Positions 44,426-54,000 of a stretch of DNA of 64,000 nt are shown one piece after another. The notes under the pieces were generated by a model that was not told where the DNA came from, searched no databases, and saw only the letters and a program-made list of their open reading frames with translations. The position numbers and the translations under genes were made by a program. The DNA comes from Streptomyces sp. Its GTDB lineage: Bacteria; Actinomycetota; Actinomycetes; Streptomycetales; Streptomycetaceae. Each line of letters opens with the position of its first letter. The first letter of the stretch is position 1. The stretch spans positions 1-64,000 of the forward strand of contig NZ_JAPSKQ010000005.1 in the NCBI RefSeq assembly GCF_031181555.1. Direction: 5' to 3'.

Positions 44426-47125
44426 GTGGAGGATTACGCGGGACGGGTTCTCGCCGACCGCTACCGTCTGCCGCTGCCGCCCTCCGACGAGTACGAGCTC
44501 ACCGAGACCCGTGCCTTCGACACCTACAGCGGTCAGGAGGTCCTGGTCAGGCAGGTTCCGCTGCCGGAGGTCGTCGAGGCCGAGGTGCTCGACGCCGAGG
44601 GACTGCCCGACGGCTTCACGGCCCGTGACGGGGGCGCACGGCGCGGCTTCGGGCCCGCGTCCGCGCGCGCGGACGCGCGGCGGCCCGCCGATCCGGTCGT
44701 GCGGCGCGCGGTCGAGGCCGCGCAGGCGGCGGCCGCCATTCCCGACCATCCGCGGCTGGACCAGGTCTTCGACGTGTTCGCGGAGGGCGGTTCGCTGTGG
44801 ATCGTCAGTGAGCTGGTGGCCGCGCGTCCGCTGGCGGCCCTGCTCGCCGAGAAGACGCTGTCCCCGTACCGGGCGGCGGAGGTCGCCTCCGACGTGCTGA
44901 CGGCCCTGCGGGTGCTGCACTCCCACGGCTGGGTGCACCGCAACATCACCGCGCGCACCGTGCTCGTCTGCGACGACGGCCGGGTGATGCTGACCGGTCT
45001 CGCGGTCGGCGCGGCGGAGGAGGCGCTGTGCGGCTACGACCCGGTGCCGGCACCGGACGAGGACCCGGAAGCAGGGCCCGGAGAACGGGCGGGAGAGCGA
45101 GCGGGGGCGGTCGGGGCCCTGGACCCGGCGGCGCCCGCGGGAGCACCGGATCCGGGGCGCGGCCCGTCCTGGCCCCCCGGGTTCGCCGCCCCCGCCTCGT
45201 CCCGGGACTCCGTCCCGGCCCGCGATCCCGACGCCGCGCGACGGGCCGCCATCGAGGCACGGGCGGGCCGGCTGCCCCCGGGCGGGGCGGACACGGCTGG
45301 GGAGGGCTCCGCCGCGGCGGTCCCGCGGGCCCTGGACAGCACGGGGGACGTGCGGGCGGCACGCGCGGGCGCGATCGCCGCGTACCGGGCGGGCGCCCGT
45401 GCCGCCGCCCGGGTCCAGGAGGCCCAGCAGAGCGGACGGGCCGCCCTGCCCGGGGCCCGGTCCGCCCCCGAGGGGGGCGTACCGGCCCCCGCCCCGCACG
45501 GCAACGGCTCCGCGCAACCGCCGTACGTCCCGGAGCAGGGCGGCGGGGGCACGGCGGCCGGTGCGGTTCCGCCGGGACGGATAGCCGACCCCTACGGCGT
45601 GGGCGCCACCGACCGGCACGGCGCCGCGCCCCGCACCGGCACCGGCGGTACGCCGGCGGCCGTCGGCGACGAACGTCGCGGACAGCCGCGTACGCCCCTT
45701 CCGGCCGGTGGTTCCACGGCCGGTGGCTCCGTGGCCGGCCGTGCCCCCGGTCCCGCGGCCGACGCGCCGGGACCCGGCGGAGCCGCCCCGCCCGCCCGTT
45801 GGGACGACCTGGTGGCGCCCACGCCCGCGCGCCGTGGCCCGGCCACCGCGCTGGCCGCCGAGCGGGCGCGGCAGGCGCGGATGGCCGTCGTCGGGCCCGT
45901 GACGGAGCGGTGGGCGCCGGAACAGGCCGGGCCCGTGCACGAGAACTGGCAGCTGGCCGCGCCGATCGGACCCGCGACCGACCTGTGGGCGCTGGGCGCG
46001 CTGCTGTTCCGGGCCGTCCAGGGACACGCGCCGTACCCGGAGGAGTCGACGGCCGAGCTGGTGCAGATGGTGTGCGCCGAGCCGCCCGCGTTCGCCGAGG
46101 AGTGCGGGCCGCTGAGGCCGGTCGTGGAGTCGCTGCTGCGTCAGGACCCCACCGAGCGACCGGACTTCGAGGAGCTGCGCGGCTGGCTGCGTTCCCTGGT
46201 GCGGTCGGCGCCCGAGCCGGAGGCCGGCGTGCACGTCATCACGGCGCCGCCCGTCGACGCGAGCCGGCTGCCGGTCGTACGGCGGCGGGGCGAGCTGGTG
46301 CGCAGGCGGCGCGCCGCCCTGCCCGCGCACCACGGACGGCACAAGCGGGCCAAACAGAAGGACCACTCGCCGCGCCGGCTGGGCCGCACCCTGCTCCTGC
46401 TGGTGCTGCTCGCCATGGCCGCGGCGATCACGTACGCCATGCTGTTCATGCCGAAGGCCGGCGAGGGGGCCTCGGGCGCCGGTTCCACCGACCGCACCGG
46501 AACGGCCGGCGAGGTCGGCGAGGCGCCGCACTCCCCGGGCGGTGGGGCGGGGGACGGCGGGACCTCGCCGGAGCCGGACGGCGACTCCGAGGACGGCTCG
46601 GAGGAGACCACCAAGGGAAGCTCCGAGGAGTCGGCCGGCTCCGCCGAGACGCAGACCACCGGACCCGAGGTCGCCGACGGCTTCACCCTGCGCGAGGACC
46701 CCGAGGGCTTCCGGGTCGCCGTGGCCGAGGACTGGGAGCGCACCGCGAAGAACGGCAGCGGGCAGGTCGTCTACTCCCGCGGCGACTTCGAACTCATCGT
46801 CGTACCCGGCCGGGACAGCGCGCGGGAGTACGGCAGCGACCCCATGGCCTACCAGCGGGACGACGAGCGCGAGCTCCAGCCGTACCGCGACTCCAGCTGG
46901 GCCACCTCCACCGGTCTGAAGACCATCGAGGTGGGCGGACGGACCATGGCCGAGGGGCAGTTCACCTGGACCGGCGGTGACGGGGGCGAGCTGTACGTCC
47001 GCAACCTCGCGGCGCTGATCGACGGCCGGTACCACGTGGTGCAGGTGCGCGGACCGGAGGCCGAACGGGACGAGGTGACACGGCTGTTCGAGCAGGCGGC
47101 GGCGACGTACCGGTTCACCGGCTGA
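44426..47125 (+). CDS. Membrane pseudokinase with about 290-residue insertion in the activation segment (cluster member 2)
   Basis: 899 residues. GTG 44426 preceded by GGGGGAGG. Kinase fold but with key residues lost: no glycine loop, VRQVPL in place of VAVK (Lys to Arg), WVHRNITART in place of HRDxKxxN (Asp to Asn), and MLTGLAV in place of DFG (Asp to Thr). Between this position (about residue 189) and the APE-equivalent WAPEQAG (about 494) lies an Ala/Gly/Pro/Arg-rich insertion of about 290 residues, where normal kinases have 20-30. The C-lobe then resumes (DLWALGALLFRAVQGHAPYP). A transmembrane helix follows (LLLLVLLAMAAAITYAMLF) and a C-terminal extracellular domain like those of its neighbours. 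Probably a scaffold or regulator of the adjacent kinases. Confidence 0.9.
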   Translation: MEDYAGRVLADRYRLPLPPSDEYELTETRAFDTYSGQEVLVRQVPLPEVVEAEVLDAEGLPDGFTARDGGARRGFGPASARADARRPADPVVRRAVEAAQAAAAIPDHPRLDQVFDVFAEGGSLWIVSELVAARPLAALLAEKTLSPYRAAEVASDVLTALRVLHSHGWVHRNITARTVLVCDDGRVMLTGLAVGAAEEALCGYDPVPAPDEDPEAGPGERAGERAGAVGALDPAAPAGAPDPGRGPSWPPGFAAPASSRDSVPARDPDAARRAAIEARAGRLPPGGADTAGEGSAAAVPRALDSTGDVRAARAGAIAAYRAGARAAARVQEAQQSGRAALPGARSAPEGGVPAPAPHGNGSAQPPYVPEQGGGGTAAGAVPPGRIADPYGVGATDRHGAAPRTGTGGTPAAVGDERRGQPRTPLPAGGSTAGGSVAGRAPGPAADAPGPGGAAPPARWDDLVAPTPARRGPATALAAERARQARMAVVGPVTERWAPEQAGPVHENWQLAAPIGPATDLWALGALLFRAVQGHAPYPEESTAELVQMVCAEPPAFAEECGPLRPVVESLLRQDPTERPDFEELRGWLRSLVRSAPEPEAGVHVITAPPVDASRLPVVRRRGELVRRRRAALPAHHGRHKRAKQKDHSPRRLGRTLLLLVLLAMAAAITYAMLFMPKAGEGASGAGSTDRTGTAGEVGEAPHSPGGGAGDGGTSPEPDGDSEDGSEETTKGSSEESAGSAETQTTGPEVADGFTLREDPEGFRVAVAEDWERTAKNGSGQVVYSRGDFELIVVPGRDSAREYGSDPMAYQRDDERELQPYRDSSWATSTGLKTIEVGGRTMAEGQFTWTGGDGGELYVRNLAALIDGRYHVVQVRGPEAERDEVTRLFEQAAATYRFTG

Positions 47126-47287
47126 CGGGACCGTACCGCGGGACACCGCACGGTTCCGTACGCGCTCCGGTCACCTCCCGTCCCGTACGGCGACAACCAT
47201 CACAGTGCGGTCTCCATGGCACCCCGTCGGTTCCCAGGAGGGGAGCGGGTACTTACCCTGACCTTGTCAAGACCATTGCGGGGCAAC

Positions 47288-48925
47288 GTGAATCAGATGC
47301 AGGGCCTGCTCGTCGCGGGCCGCTACCGGCTCGGCGACGCCATCGGCAGCGGGGGCATGGGCCGGGTGTGGCGTGCGCACGACGAGGTGCTGCACCGATC
47401 CGTCGCCATCAAGGAACTGACCGCCGCGCTCTACGTCTCCGACAGCGAGCAGGCCATGCTGCTGGCGCGCACCCGCGCGGAGGCACGGGCGGCCGCGCGG
47501 ATCAACCACTCCGCCGTCGTCACGGTGCACGACGTGCTGGAGCACGACGGCCGGCCGTGGATCGTGATGGAACTGGTCGAGGGCCGTTCGCTGGCCGACG
47601 CGATGAAGGAACAGGAACGCGTCGAGCCCCGCGAGGCCGCGCGCATCGGCCTGTGGGTGCTGCGTGCGCTGCGCGCCGCGCACACCGCCGGCGTCCTGCA
47701 CCGTGACGTCAAGCCCGGCAACGTCCTCCTCGGCCGGGACGGCCGCGTGCTGCTCACCGACTTCGGCATCGCGCAGATAGACGGCGACACGGCCATCACC
47801 CGCACCGGAGAGGTCGTCGGCTCGGTCGACTACCTCGCCCCCGAGCGGGTCCGCGGCCACGACCCCGGCCCCTCCTCCGACCTGTGGGCGCTCGGCGCGA
47901 CGCTGTACACGGCGGTGGAGGGCAGATCGCCGTTCCGCCGCACCTCGCCGCTGACCACCATGCAGGCGGTCGTCGAGGAGGAGGCCGCCGAGCCGCGGCA
48001 CGCCGGCCCGCTCGCGCCCGTCATCAGCGCACTCCTGCGCAAGGATCCGGCCACCCGGCCCGACGCGGCCGAGGCCGAGCGGATGCTCGCCGACGCGGCG
48101 GAGGGGCGCCGGCCGAACGCGGCGCAGGTGTACGTGCCGACGCAGGCCGCCGCCGCTCGTGTGCCGCTGCCGCACGCGACCCGGCCGGACACCGCCTTGC
48201 CCCCGCAGGCCCCGCCGGTGACCGGCCCCACGGCCGTGCATCCGCCGTACGCGCCCACCGGTGCCGCGCCCCGCCGGCGGGGGCGCCTGGTCGCCCTGGT
48301 CGCCGCCCTGGCCGCGCTCGTCGGCGGGGGAACCGCGGTGGTGCTGCAGCAGTGGGACGAGGGCACGGGGAGGGGCGGTGCCTCCGTGGCTCCTTCCGGC
48401 ACCCCGGCGCCCGCGCCCGACGCCACGAAGGCCGGGGAGACCGAGTCCACGGGCGGCCTCCCGGCGGGCTGGGTGCGTCGCACCGACCCCTACGGCTTCA
48501 GCATCGTCCTGCCCGGTGAGAACTGGGAGCGCGTCGTCTTCGACGAGGAGACCCGACAGGTCGACTACACGCCCGACGGCGGCAGGCACTTCATCCGCAT
48601 CGCCGCCGACGACTCTCCCGACTACGACGACCCGTACGAGCACCTGAGCGATCTGGACCAGCAGATAGGGCAGCGCCTGGTCGACTACCGGCGGGTGGGG
48701 CTGGAACGCCGCGTCTACCGCGACCGCGAGAGCGCCCGGCTGGAGTACACCTGGACGGCGCTGGCCAAGGACACCGACTTCCCGGGGCCGCGCCGGGCGA
48801 TCGACCAGATGTACGTCTCGCGGGACGGGATCGAGTACGCGATCTACATGTCCGGGCCGGCCGAGGACTGGGCCACGACCAGCGGGCAGTTCGAGACGGT
48901 GCTGCGGGGCTGGCGCGAGCCCTGA
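47288..48925 (+). CDS. Membrane Ser/Thr protein kinase 3 of cluster
   Basis: 545 residues. GTG 47288 (CGGGG upstream); ATG 47297 is an alternative. Complete catalytic set: IGSGGMGRVWRA, VAIKEL, HRDVKPGN, DFGIAQ, APER, DLWALGATLY. Pro/Ala-rich juxtamembrane, then one transmembrane helix (LVALVAALAALVGGGTAVVL). Extracellular domain of about 150 residues opens with LPAGWVRRTDPYGFSIVLPG and ends VLRGWREP, homologous by pattern to those of kinases 1, 2, 5 and 6. Separated from the previous gene by 162 bp, consistent with its own promoter. Confidence 0.93.
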   Translation: MNQMQGLLVAGRYRLGDAIGSGGMGRVWRAHDEVLHRSVAIKELTAALYVSDSEQAMLLARTRAEARAAARINHSAVVTVHDVLEHDGRPWIVMELVEGRSLADAMKEQERVEPREAARIGLWVLRALRAAHTAGVLHRDVKPGNVLLGRDGRVLLTDFGIAQIDGDTAITRTGEVVGSVDYLAPERVRGHDPGPSSDLWALGATLYTAVEGRSPFRRTSPLTTMQAVVEEEAAEPRHAGPLAPVISALLRKDPATRPDAAEAERMLADAAEGRRPNAAQVYVPTQAAAARVPLPHATRPDTALPPQAPPVTGPTAVHPPYAPTGAAPRRRGRLVALVAALAALVGGGTAVVLQQWDEGTGRGGASVAPSGTPAPAPDATKAGETESTGGLPAGWVRRTDPYGFSIVLPGENWERVVFDEETRQVDYTPDGGRHFIRIAADDSPDYDDPYEHLSDLDQQIGQRLVDYRRVGLERRVYRDRESARLEYTWTALAKDTDFPGPRRAIDQMYVSRDGIEYAIYMSGPAEDWATTSGQFETVLRGWREP

Positions 48926-49009
48926 CGCGCCCGGGGTGCCGGACGCGCCCGGCGTGCGCGAACGCGCGCGCCGCTTGGCCGAATCACCGTACCGGAGGGG
49001 ACACATCCG

Positions 49010-50275
49010 GTGGGGCATGATGGGCCCATGGGGACCGAGGGGGACGCCGAGAACGGGACCGTGCGACCCAACGCCCGTGTCATCGCGGGCCGTTACCGTC
49101 TGGAGGCGAGGCTCGGGCGCGGCGGCATGGGCGTGGTCTGGCGGGCCACCGACCAACTGCTCGGACGCGGCGTCGCCGTCAAGGAACTCCCCCTGGACGA
49201 GACGCCCTCCGCGTCGGAGGCCCGGCGGCAGCGGGAACGCACCCTGCGCGAGGCACGCGCCCTCGCCCAGTTGAGCCACCCGCACATCATCGTCGTCCAC
49301 GACGTGGTGGAGGACGACGCACGTCCGTACATCGTCCTGGAGCTGATCGACGGCGGTTCGCTCGCCGACCGCATCGCCGCACACGGCCCGGTCGACGCCG
49401 CCGAGGCCGCACGGATCGGCATCGACCTGCTCGGCGCGCTGCGGGCCGCCCACACGGCCGGTGTCCTGCACCGTGACCTCAAGCCCGCCAACGTCCTGCT
49501 GGAGGACGGCACCGGCCGGGTCGTCCTCACCGACTTCGGCATCGCCCGGGTCGCGGGCTCCACGACGCTCACCGAGACCGGCTCCTTCGTCGGCTCGCCC
49601 GAGTACACCGCCCCCGAGCGGATGTCCGGTGCCAGGACGGGACCGGAGTCCGACCTGTGGTCGCTGGGCGCGCTGCTGTGCGCGGCGCTGAGCGGTGAGT
49701 CGCCGTTCCGGCGCGACTCGCTCGGCGGTGTCCTGCACGCGGTCGTGACCGACGAGATACGGCCGCCCGCCCAGGCCGGGCCGATCCTGCCCGTCGTGCG
49801 CGGTCTGCTGGAGCGCGACCCCGACCGGCGGCTGGACGCGGACCGGGCCGAACGGATGCTGCGGGCCTTCCTCGAGACGGGCCGTACGCCGAAGTCCGCG
49901 CCGCTCGGGCCGCCGCCGCCCGAGCGGGGCCCGTCCCGTCGCCGGCCCCCGGCGCGGCGGGCGGAAGGGGATGGGCGTCCCCCCGTCGTCCCCGGGGCCG
50001 GGGCCGGGGAGCGCGCCGCGCGGCGGCAGCCCACGAGGAGCGTGCTCGTGGCCGCGCTGGCGGTCGCCGCGATGGCGGGAGCGGGCGTCTCCGCGGCGGC
50101 GCTGCTCATGCAGGAGCGGGACGGCGACGGAGGCGGTACGCCGACCAGCACGGCCCCCGAGACGCCCGTGAGCGAATCGCCCTCCGCGTCCCGGACCCCG
50201 TCGTCGCCCCCTACGGCCACCCCACGGCGACCGGTTCCCCGCCCCCGGCCGCATAGCCGCATAAAAGGGAGATAA
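49010..50275 (+). CDS. Membrane Ser/Thr protein kinase 4 of cluster, lacking the extracellular sensor domain
   Basis: 421 residues. GTG 49010 preceded by GGAGGGG at nine bases; ATG 49028 is possible. Complete kinase: LGRGGMGVVWRA, VAVKEL, HRDLKPAN, DFGIAR, APER, DLWSLGALLC. A short linker, transmembrane helix (VLVAALAVAAMAGAGVSAAAL) and only about 50 Ser/Thr/Pro-rich residues outside, ending SRIKGR. It lacks the approximately 140-residue domain found in all its neighbours. No frameshift is evident downstream (80 bp to the next gene), so this is a genuinely short form. Rich outer Ser/Thr may be glycosylated. Confidence 0.92.
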   Translation: MGHDGPMGTEGDAENGTVRPNARVIAGRYRLEARLGRGGMGVVWRATDQLLGRGVAVKELPLDETPSASEARRQRERTLREARALAQLSHPHIIVVHDVVEDDARPYIVLELIDGGSLADRIAAHGPVDAAEAARIGIDLLGALRAAHTAGVLHRDLKPANVLLEDGTGRVVLTDFGIARVAGSTTLTETGSFVGSPEYTAPERMSGARTGPESDLWSLGALLCAALSGESPFRRDSLGGVLHAVVTDEIRPPAQAGPILPVVRGLLERDPDRRLDADRAERMLRAFLETGRTPKSAPLGPPPPERGPSRRRPPARRAEGDGRPPVVPGAGAGERAARRQPTRSVLVAALAVAAMAGAGVSAAALLMQERDGDGGGTPTSTAPETPVSESPSASRTPSSPPTATPRRPVPRPRPHSRIKGR

Positions 50276-50355
50276 GTCCTGGTGGGCGTCACGGGTCTGT
50301 GACCGGTCCGCGTTCCGGGTGGATACGCGGCGGCGCGGCGCGATATGGATGACCC

Positions 50356-52023
50356 ATGAGCAGCAACGGGGGAGCCCGCCACGGGACCGACGAGCCAACC
50401 AGTTTTGGCCTGCAACCGCCGAACCCGAACCCGCCCGTGGCCGTGCCGCACCCCGGCAACCCGTACGCGACACCCACGCAGGTGGTCCCGGAGCAGGCGC
50501 AGGACCACTCCCTGCCGTCGCACGAACCCGGCGCCGGACGGCTCATCGCCGGCCGCTACCGGCTGCTCGCCAAGCTCGGGCACGGCGGCATGGGCACGGT
50601 GTGGCGGGCCAAGGACGAGACGGTGGACCGCGAGGTCGCGGTCAAGGAGCCCCGCGTCCCGGACCACCTTCCCGAGCGCGAACGCTCCAACACCTTCGAG
50701 CGGATGCGCCGCGAGGCCCGTGCCGCCGCCCGGCTCGACCACCCGGCGGTGGTCGACGTGCATGACGTCGCGGTCGTGGACGGTCAGCCGTGGATCGTGA
50801 TGGAACTGGTCCAGGGCCGTTCGCTGGGCGCCGTCCTGCAGGAGGAGGGCACCCTCCCCGCGCGCGAGGCCGCCCGGGTCGGCCTCGAAGTGCTCGGCGC
50901 GCTGGAGGCCGCCCACGCGGCGGGCATCCTGCACCGCGACGTGAAGCCGGACAACGTGCTGCTCGGCCGGTACGACCGGGTCGTCCTCACCGACTTCGGC
51001 ATCGCCCGGATCGAGGGCGAGACCAACCTGACCGACACCGGCGGCTTCGTCGGCTCCCCCGAGTACATCGCGCCCGAGCGGGTGCTGGGCCAGCGTCCCG
51101 GTCCCGCCTCCGACCTGTGGTCGCTCGGGGTGGTGCTGTACGCGGCCACGGAGGGCGTCTCGCCGTTCCGCCGCAGCAACACCCCGGCCACGCTCCAGTC
51201 GGTCCTCAACGCCACGCCCGCGCCGCCCGCCTCCGCGCAGGGACCGCTGGCCGAGGCCATCACCGGTCTGCTGCAGAAGGACCCGGCGCGCCGTCCGGAC
51301 GCCGCCCGGGTCCGCGCCCTGCTGGAGGCGGCCGCCAACCCGCCCGAGCCGCAGCCCACGCAGATCGTCCAGGTCCCCGTCCCCGACTCCGGCGGCAAGG
51401 GGATCCGGCTCGGCCGCAAGGCGCTGACCGGGATCGGCGCGGCGGTCGTGGCGGGAGCGGTCGCGGCCTGGCTCGTGGTCGCGGACCCGTTCGCGGGGCC
51501 GCTGCCGGAGGGCTGGAAGCAGCACGACCTCGGAGACCGGGCGGGCGTGAGCCTCGCGGTGCCGGAGGACTTCGTGAGGGACAAGCCCGCCGACGACTCG
51601 GACGGGACGGTCGTCTCCTTCACCGACCCGAGCGGACTGGTACGGATCGAGACCGACCGCGACCTCAAGGCCGAGGACGAGAACGGCGAGCTCGAGGCCT
51701 CGGCGTCGGAGGAGGCGTTCGCGCACTGGGGCGAGCTCAAGGACGGCGAGTACAGCTGGGGCATCGCCGACACACCGGCGCCCAAGGGGCAGCCGCGCCA
51801 GACCACGTACAAGGACCGCGAGGCGGCCACGAACACCATCGTCTACACGACGACCGACACGCCGAGGCCGCTGGTGCGCGAGGCGCAGGTCATGTACTAC
51901 CGGAACAAGGACGGCGACATGTACCGGCTCTGGGTCGTGTACCCGGGCAAGGGCTACTTCGCCGAGGACGGCCGGGAGATCGCCCGCACGGTCCTCGCCT
52001 CGTGGGACATCGGCACACTCTGA
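50356..52023 (+). CDS. Membrane Ser/Thr protein kinase 5 of cluster
   Basis: 555 residues, ATG 50356. An approximately 60-residue Pro/Asn-rich N-terminal extension (PPNPNPPVAVPHPGNPYATP) precedes the kinase domain: LGHGGMGTVWRA, VAVKEP, HRDVKPDN, DFGIAR, APER, DLWSLGVVLY. Transmembrane helix ALTGIGAAVVAGAVAAWLVV. Extracellular domain LPEGWKQHDLGDRAGVSLAV to VLASWDIGTL is of the shared cluster type. The N-terminal extension is unique within the cluster and may bind partner proteins. Confidence 0.93.
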   Translation: MSSNGGARHGTDEPTSFGLQPPNPNPPVAVPHPGNPYATPTQVVPEQAQDHSLPSHEPGAGRLIAGRYRLLAKLGHGGMGTVWRAKDETVDREVAVKEPRVPDHLPERERSNTFERMRREARAAARLDHPAVVDVHDVAVVDGQPWIVMELVQGRSLGAVLQEEGTLPAREAARVGLEVLGALEAAHAAGILHRDVKPDNVLLGRYDRVVLTDFGIARIEGETNLTDTGGFVGSPEYIAPERVLGQRPGPASDLWSLGVVLYAATEGVSPFRRSNTPATLQSVLNATPAPPASAQGPLAEAITGLLQKDPARRPDAARVRALLEAAANPPEPQPTQIVQVPVPDSGGKGIRLGRKALTGIGAAVVAGAVAAWLVVADPFAGPLPEGWKQHDLGDRAGVSLAVPEDFVRDKPADDSDGTVVSFTDPSGLVRIETDRDLKAEDENGELEASASEEAFAHWGELKDGEYSWGIADTPAPKGQPRQTTYKDREAATNTIVYTTTDTPRPLVREAQVMYYRNKDGDMYRLWVVYPGKGYFAEDGREIARTVLASWDIGTL

Positions 52024-52088
52024 ACCGGCCGCGCCGGACACGGGTCCGCGCGTCGACAACGCCGCGTCCCGCGCGGTACTGATGGGGG

Positions 52089-53867
52089 ATGAGCAACGAC
52101 GGTGGCGCGAGGGGTGCTCAAGGTCGGCTGGTCGGTGGACGGTACCGGCTGATCGAGCGCATCGGCTCCGGCGGAACGGGCACCGTCTGGCGGGCGCTCG
52201 ACGAACTCGTGGAGCGCGAGGTCGCCGTCAAACAGCCCCGGTTGCCGGGCGAACCGGGGGACGAGCGCAACCGGAGGGCGGCCCGCCGGCTCTACCGGGA
52301 GGCCCGCGCCGCCGCGCGCGTCGACCACCCCGCCGCCGTCTCCATCCACGACGTCGTCGTCGAGGAGGACGGGCCGGACGGGCCGGACGGGCCCGGGGAA
52401 CCGGGCGGGCTCCCGTGGATCGTCATGGAACTGGTCCGCGGCGAGTCCCTGCGCCAGGTGCTCGAGCGCGGTCCTCTGCCGCCCGCCGAGGCGGCCCGGA
52501 TCGGTCTCGCGGTCCTCGGCGCCCTGCGCGCCGCGCACTCCGTCGGCATCGTGCACCGCGACGTGAAGCCCGCCAACGTCCTGCTCGGACCTCCCCCGCC
52601 CTCGAGTCCGCTGGAGCGGGGGGACCCCCGTCGCCGGGTGGTCCTCACCGACTTCGGCATCGCCCGTGTCCCGGGCGAGGAGTCCCTCACGGCCAGTGGG
52701 GAGTCCATCGGCTCGCTGGAGTTCGTCGCCCCCGAGCGGATGTCCGGCCGCGGCGCCGGACCCGCCTCCGACCTGTGGTCGCTGGGCGTCCTGCTGTACG
52801 CCGCCGTCGAGGGCCGGCCCCCGTTCCGCCGTACGACCGTGGAGTCCACGCTCGCCGCGGTCATCACCGAGGACCCGCCCGGGCCGAAGCGGGCGGGACC
52901 GCTCGGCCCGCTGATCGTGCGGCTGCTGGCGAAGGACCCCGGGGAACGCCCGGACGCGGAGGAGGCGGCCGCGGCGCTGGAGGCCGCGGCGGGCGGCCGG
53001 CCGGTGCCACAGGCCCCGGCGGACGGCACGGGCGCCTCCGGCGCGCAGGAGCGGGGTGCGGACGCCCGGACGGTACGGCCGGGCTCCACCGCCGGACCCG
53101 GCCCCGTACGGACGCCGGAGCGAATACCGCGGTCCGGTCCGGCGCCCGCCGCCCCCGCACCCCCGGGCGCCCGCGCCGGCACGGCCCCGGCCACCACCCC
53201 CACCGCCGCCCCCCGCTCCGGACGCCGCCTGCTCCGCCCCGCTCCCCTCGCGGCCCTCGGGGTCCTCCTCCTCGCCGGCGGCCTCTGGTCCGTCACCTCC
53301 CTCGGCGGTCCGGACACCGGAGCGGCCACCGAACGGACCGCCCGTGTCACCCCGACCGCCGGTCCGGCGGGCACGGCCGGTCCGGGAGCCACCGCCGGTC
53401 CGGGTGCCACCGGCTGGGCCGCCCACCACGAGGCCGCCATGGGCGCCGTCCTCTTCCTCCCGCCCGGGTACCGGGAGTCCGCCCGCGAAGGCGGTACGAG
53501 CCGCCGGCCCAGGTCCGTGGCCTACGAGGGCGACGGCGGCATCCGGGTCCGCCTCGCCCAGTGGGACAGCGCACCCCGCTCCCCGATGGCTCAGGCACGG
53601 GACGCGCACGCGGGCCGGGACGGCCACGACGGGGACGCGCGCACGCAGTACACGCGCACCAGCGTCCAGGGCCACGAGGCCGTCCTGGCCGACACGACCT
53701 ACGGCCCGGACGAGGACCTCGCACGCGTCATGCACCTGGTGATCCGCACCGACGACAGCCGGATGTACGAACTCCGCGTCGACATGCCCGAGGGCACGCC
53801 CCAGGAGAAGAAGGGGACGGCGGTGTTCAAGGGCGCCCGTGACCGGCTCCGGATCGGAAAGGGGTGA
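52089..53867 (+). CDS. Membrane Ser/Thr protein kinase 6 of cluster
   Basis: 592 residues, start ATG 52089. Kinase domain IGSGGTGTVWRA, VAVKQP, HRDVKPAN, DFGIAR, APER, DLWSLGVLLY with two small insertions (DGPDGPDGPGEPG near residue 100 and a Pro/Ser loop after HRDVKPAN). Juxtamembrane is a long Pro/Ala/Arg-rich tract, then a transmembrane helix (APLAALGVLLLAGGLWSVTS). The extracellular domain (GAVLFLPPGYRES ... ARDRLRIGKG) is the most diverged of the shared type. Separated from kinase 5 by 65 bp. Confidence 0.93.
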   Translation: MSNDGGARGAQGRLVGGRYRLIERIGSGGTGTVWRALDELVEREVAVKQPRLPGEPGDERNRRAARRLYREARAAARVDHPAAVSIHDVVVEEDGPDGPDGPGEPGGLPWIVMELVRGESLRQVLERGPLPPAEAARIGLAVLGALRAAHSVGIVHRDVKPANVLLGPPPPSSPLERGDPRRRVVLTDFGIARVPGEESLTASGESIGSLEFVAPERMSGRGAGPASDLWSLGVLLYAAVEGRPPFRRTTVESTLAAVITEDPPGPKRAGPLGPLIVRLLAKDPGERPDAEEAAAALEAAAGGRPVPQAPADGTGASGAQERGADARTVRPGSTAGPGPVRTPERIPRSGPAPAAPAPPGARAGTAPATTPTAAPRSGRRLLRPAPLAALGVLLLAGGLWSVTSLGGPDTGAATERTARVTPTAGPAGTAGPGATAGPGATGWAAHHEAAMGAVLFLPPGYRESAREGGTSRRPRSVAYEGDGGIRVRLAQWDSAPRSPMAQARDAHAGRDGHDGDARTQYTRTSVQGHEAVLADTTYGPDEDLARVMHLVIRTDDSRMYELRVDMPEGTPQEKKGTAVFKGARDRLRIGKG

Positions 53868-54000
53868 TCCGGGGCCCGTCTCACCGTCAACGCCCTGATC
53901 AGGGTGTTTGCTGCCAGCGTTCACTGGCGTGGTGTGAGCGGTCGGTGAATCTGTTACCGACGGGTACACAAAGTGTTCGCCCCGGCATACCCTGCGGCTC

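Noticed and set aside
42176..47146. 1656-codon minus-strand open frame
   Set aside because: It is antisense to kinases 1 and 2, Arg/Gly/Val-biased, lacks any family motif, and arises from the extreme third-position G+C of the plus-strand genes.
47267..52059. Long minus-strand open frames of about 1000 codons opposite kinases 3-5
   Set aside because: Shadow frames of high-GC genes; composition is low-complexity, with no start signal or domain, and the plus strand holds complete kinases.
42257..53867. PASTA or NHL sensor domains on the kinases
   Set aside because: The outer regions contain neither PASTA repeats nor beta-propeller repeats; they carry the cluster-specific domain instead.
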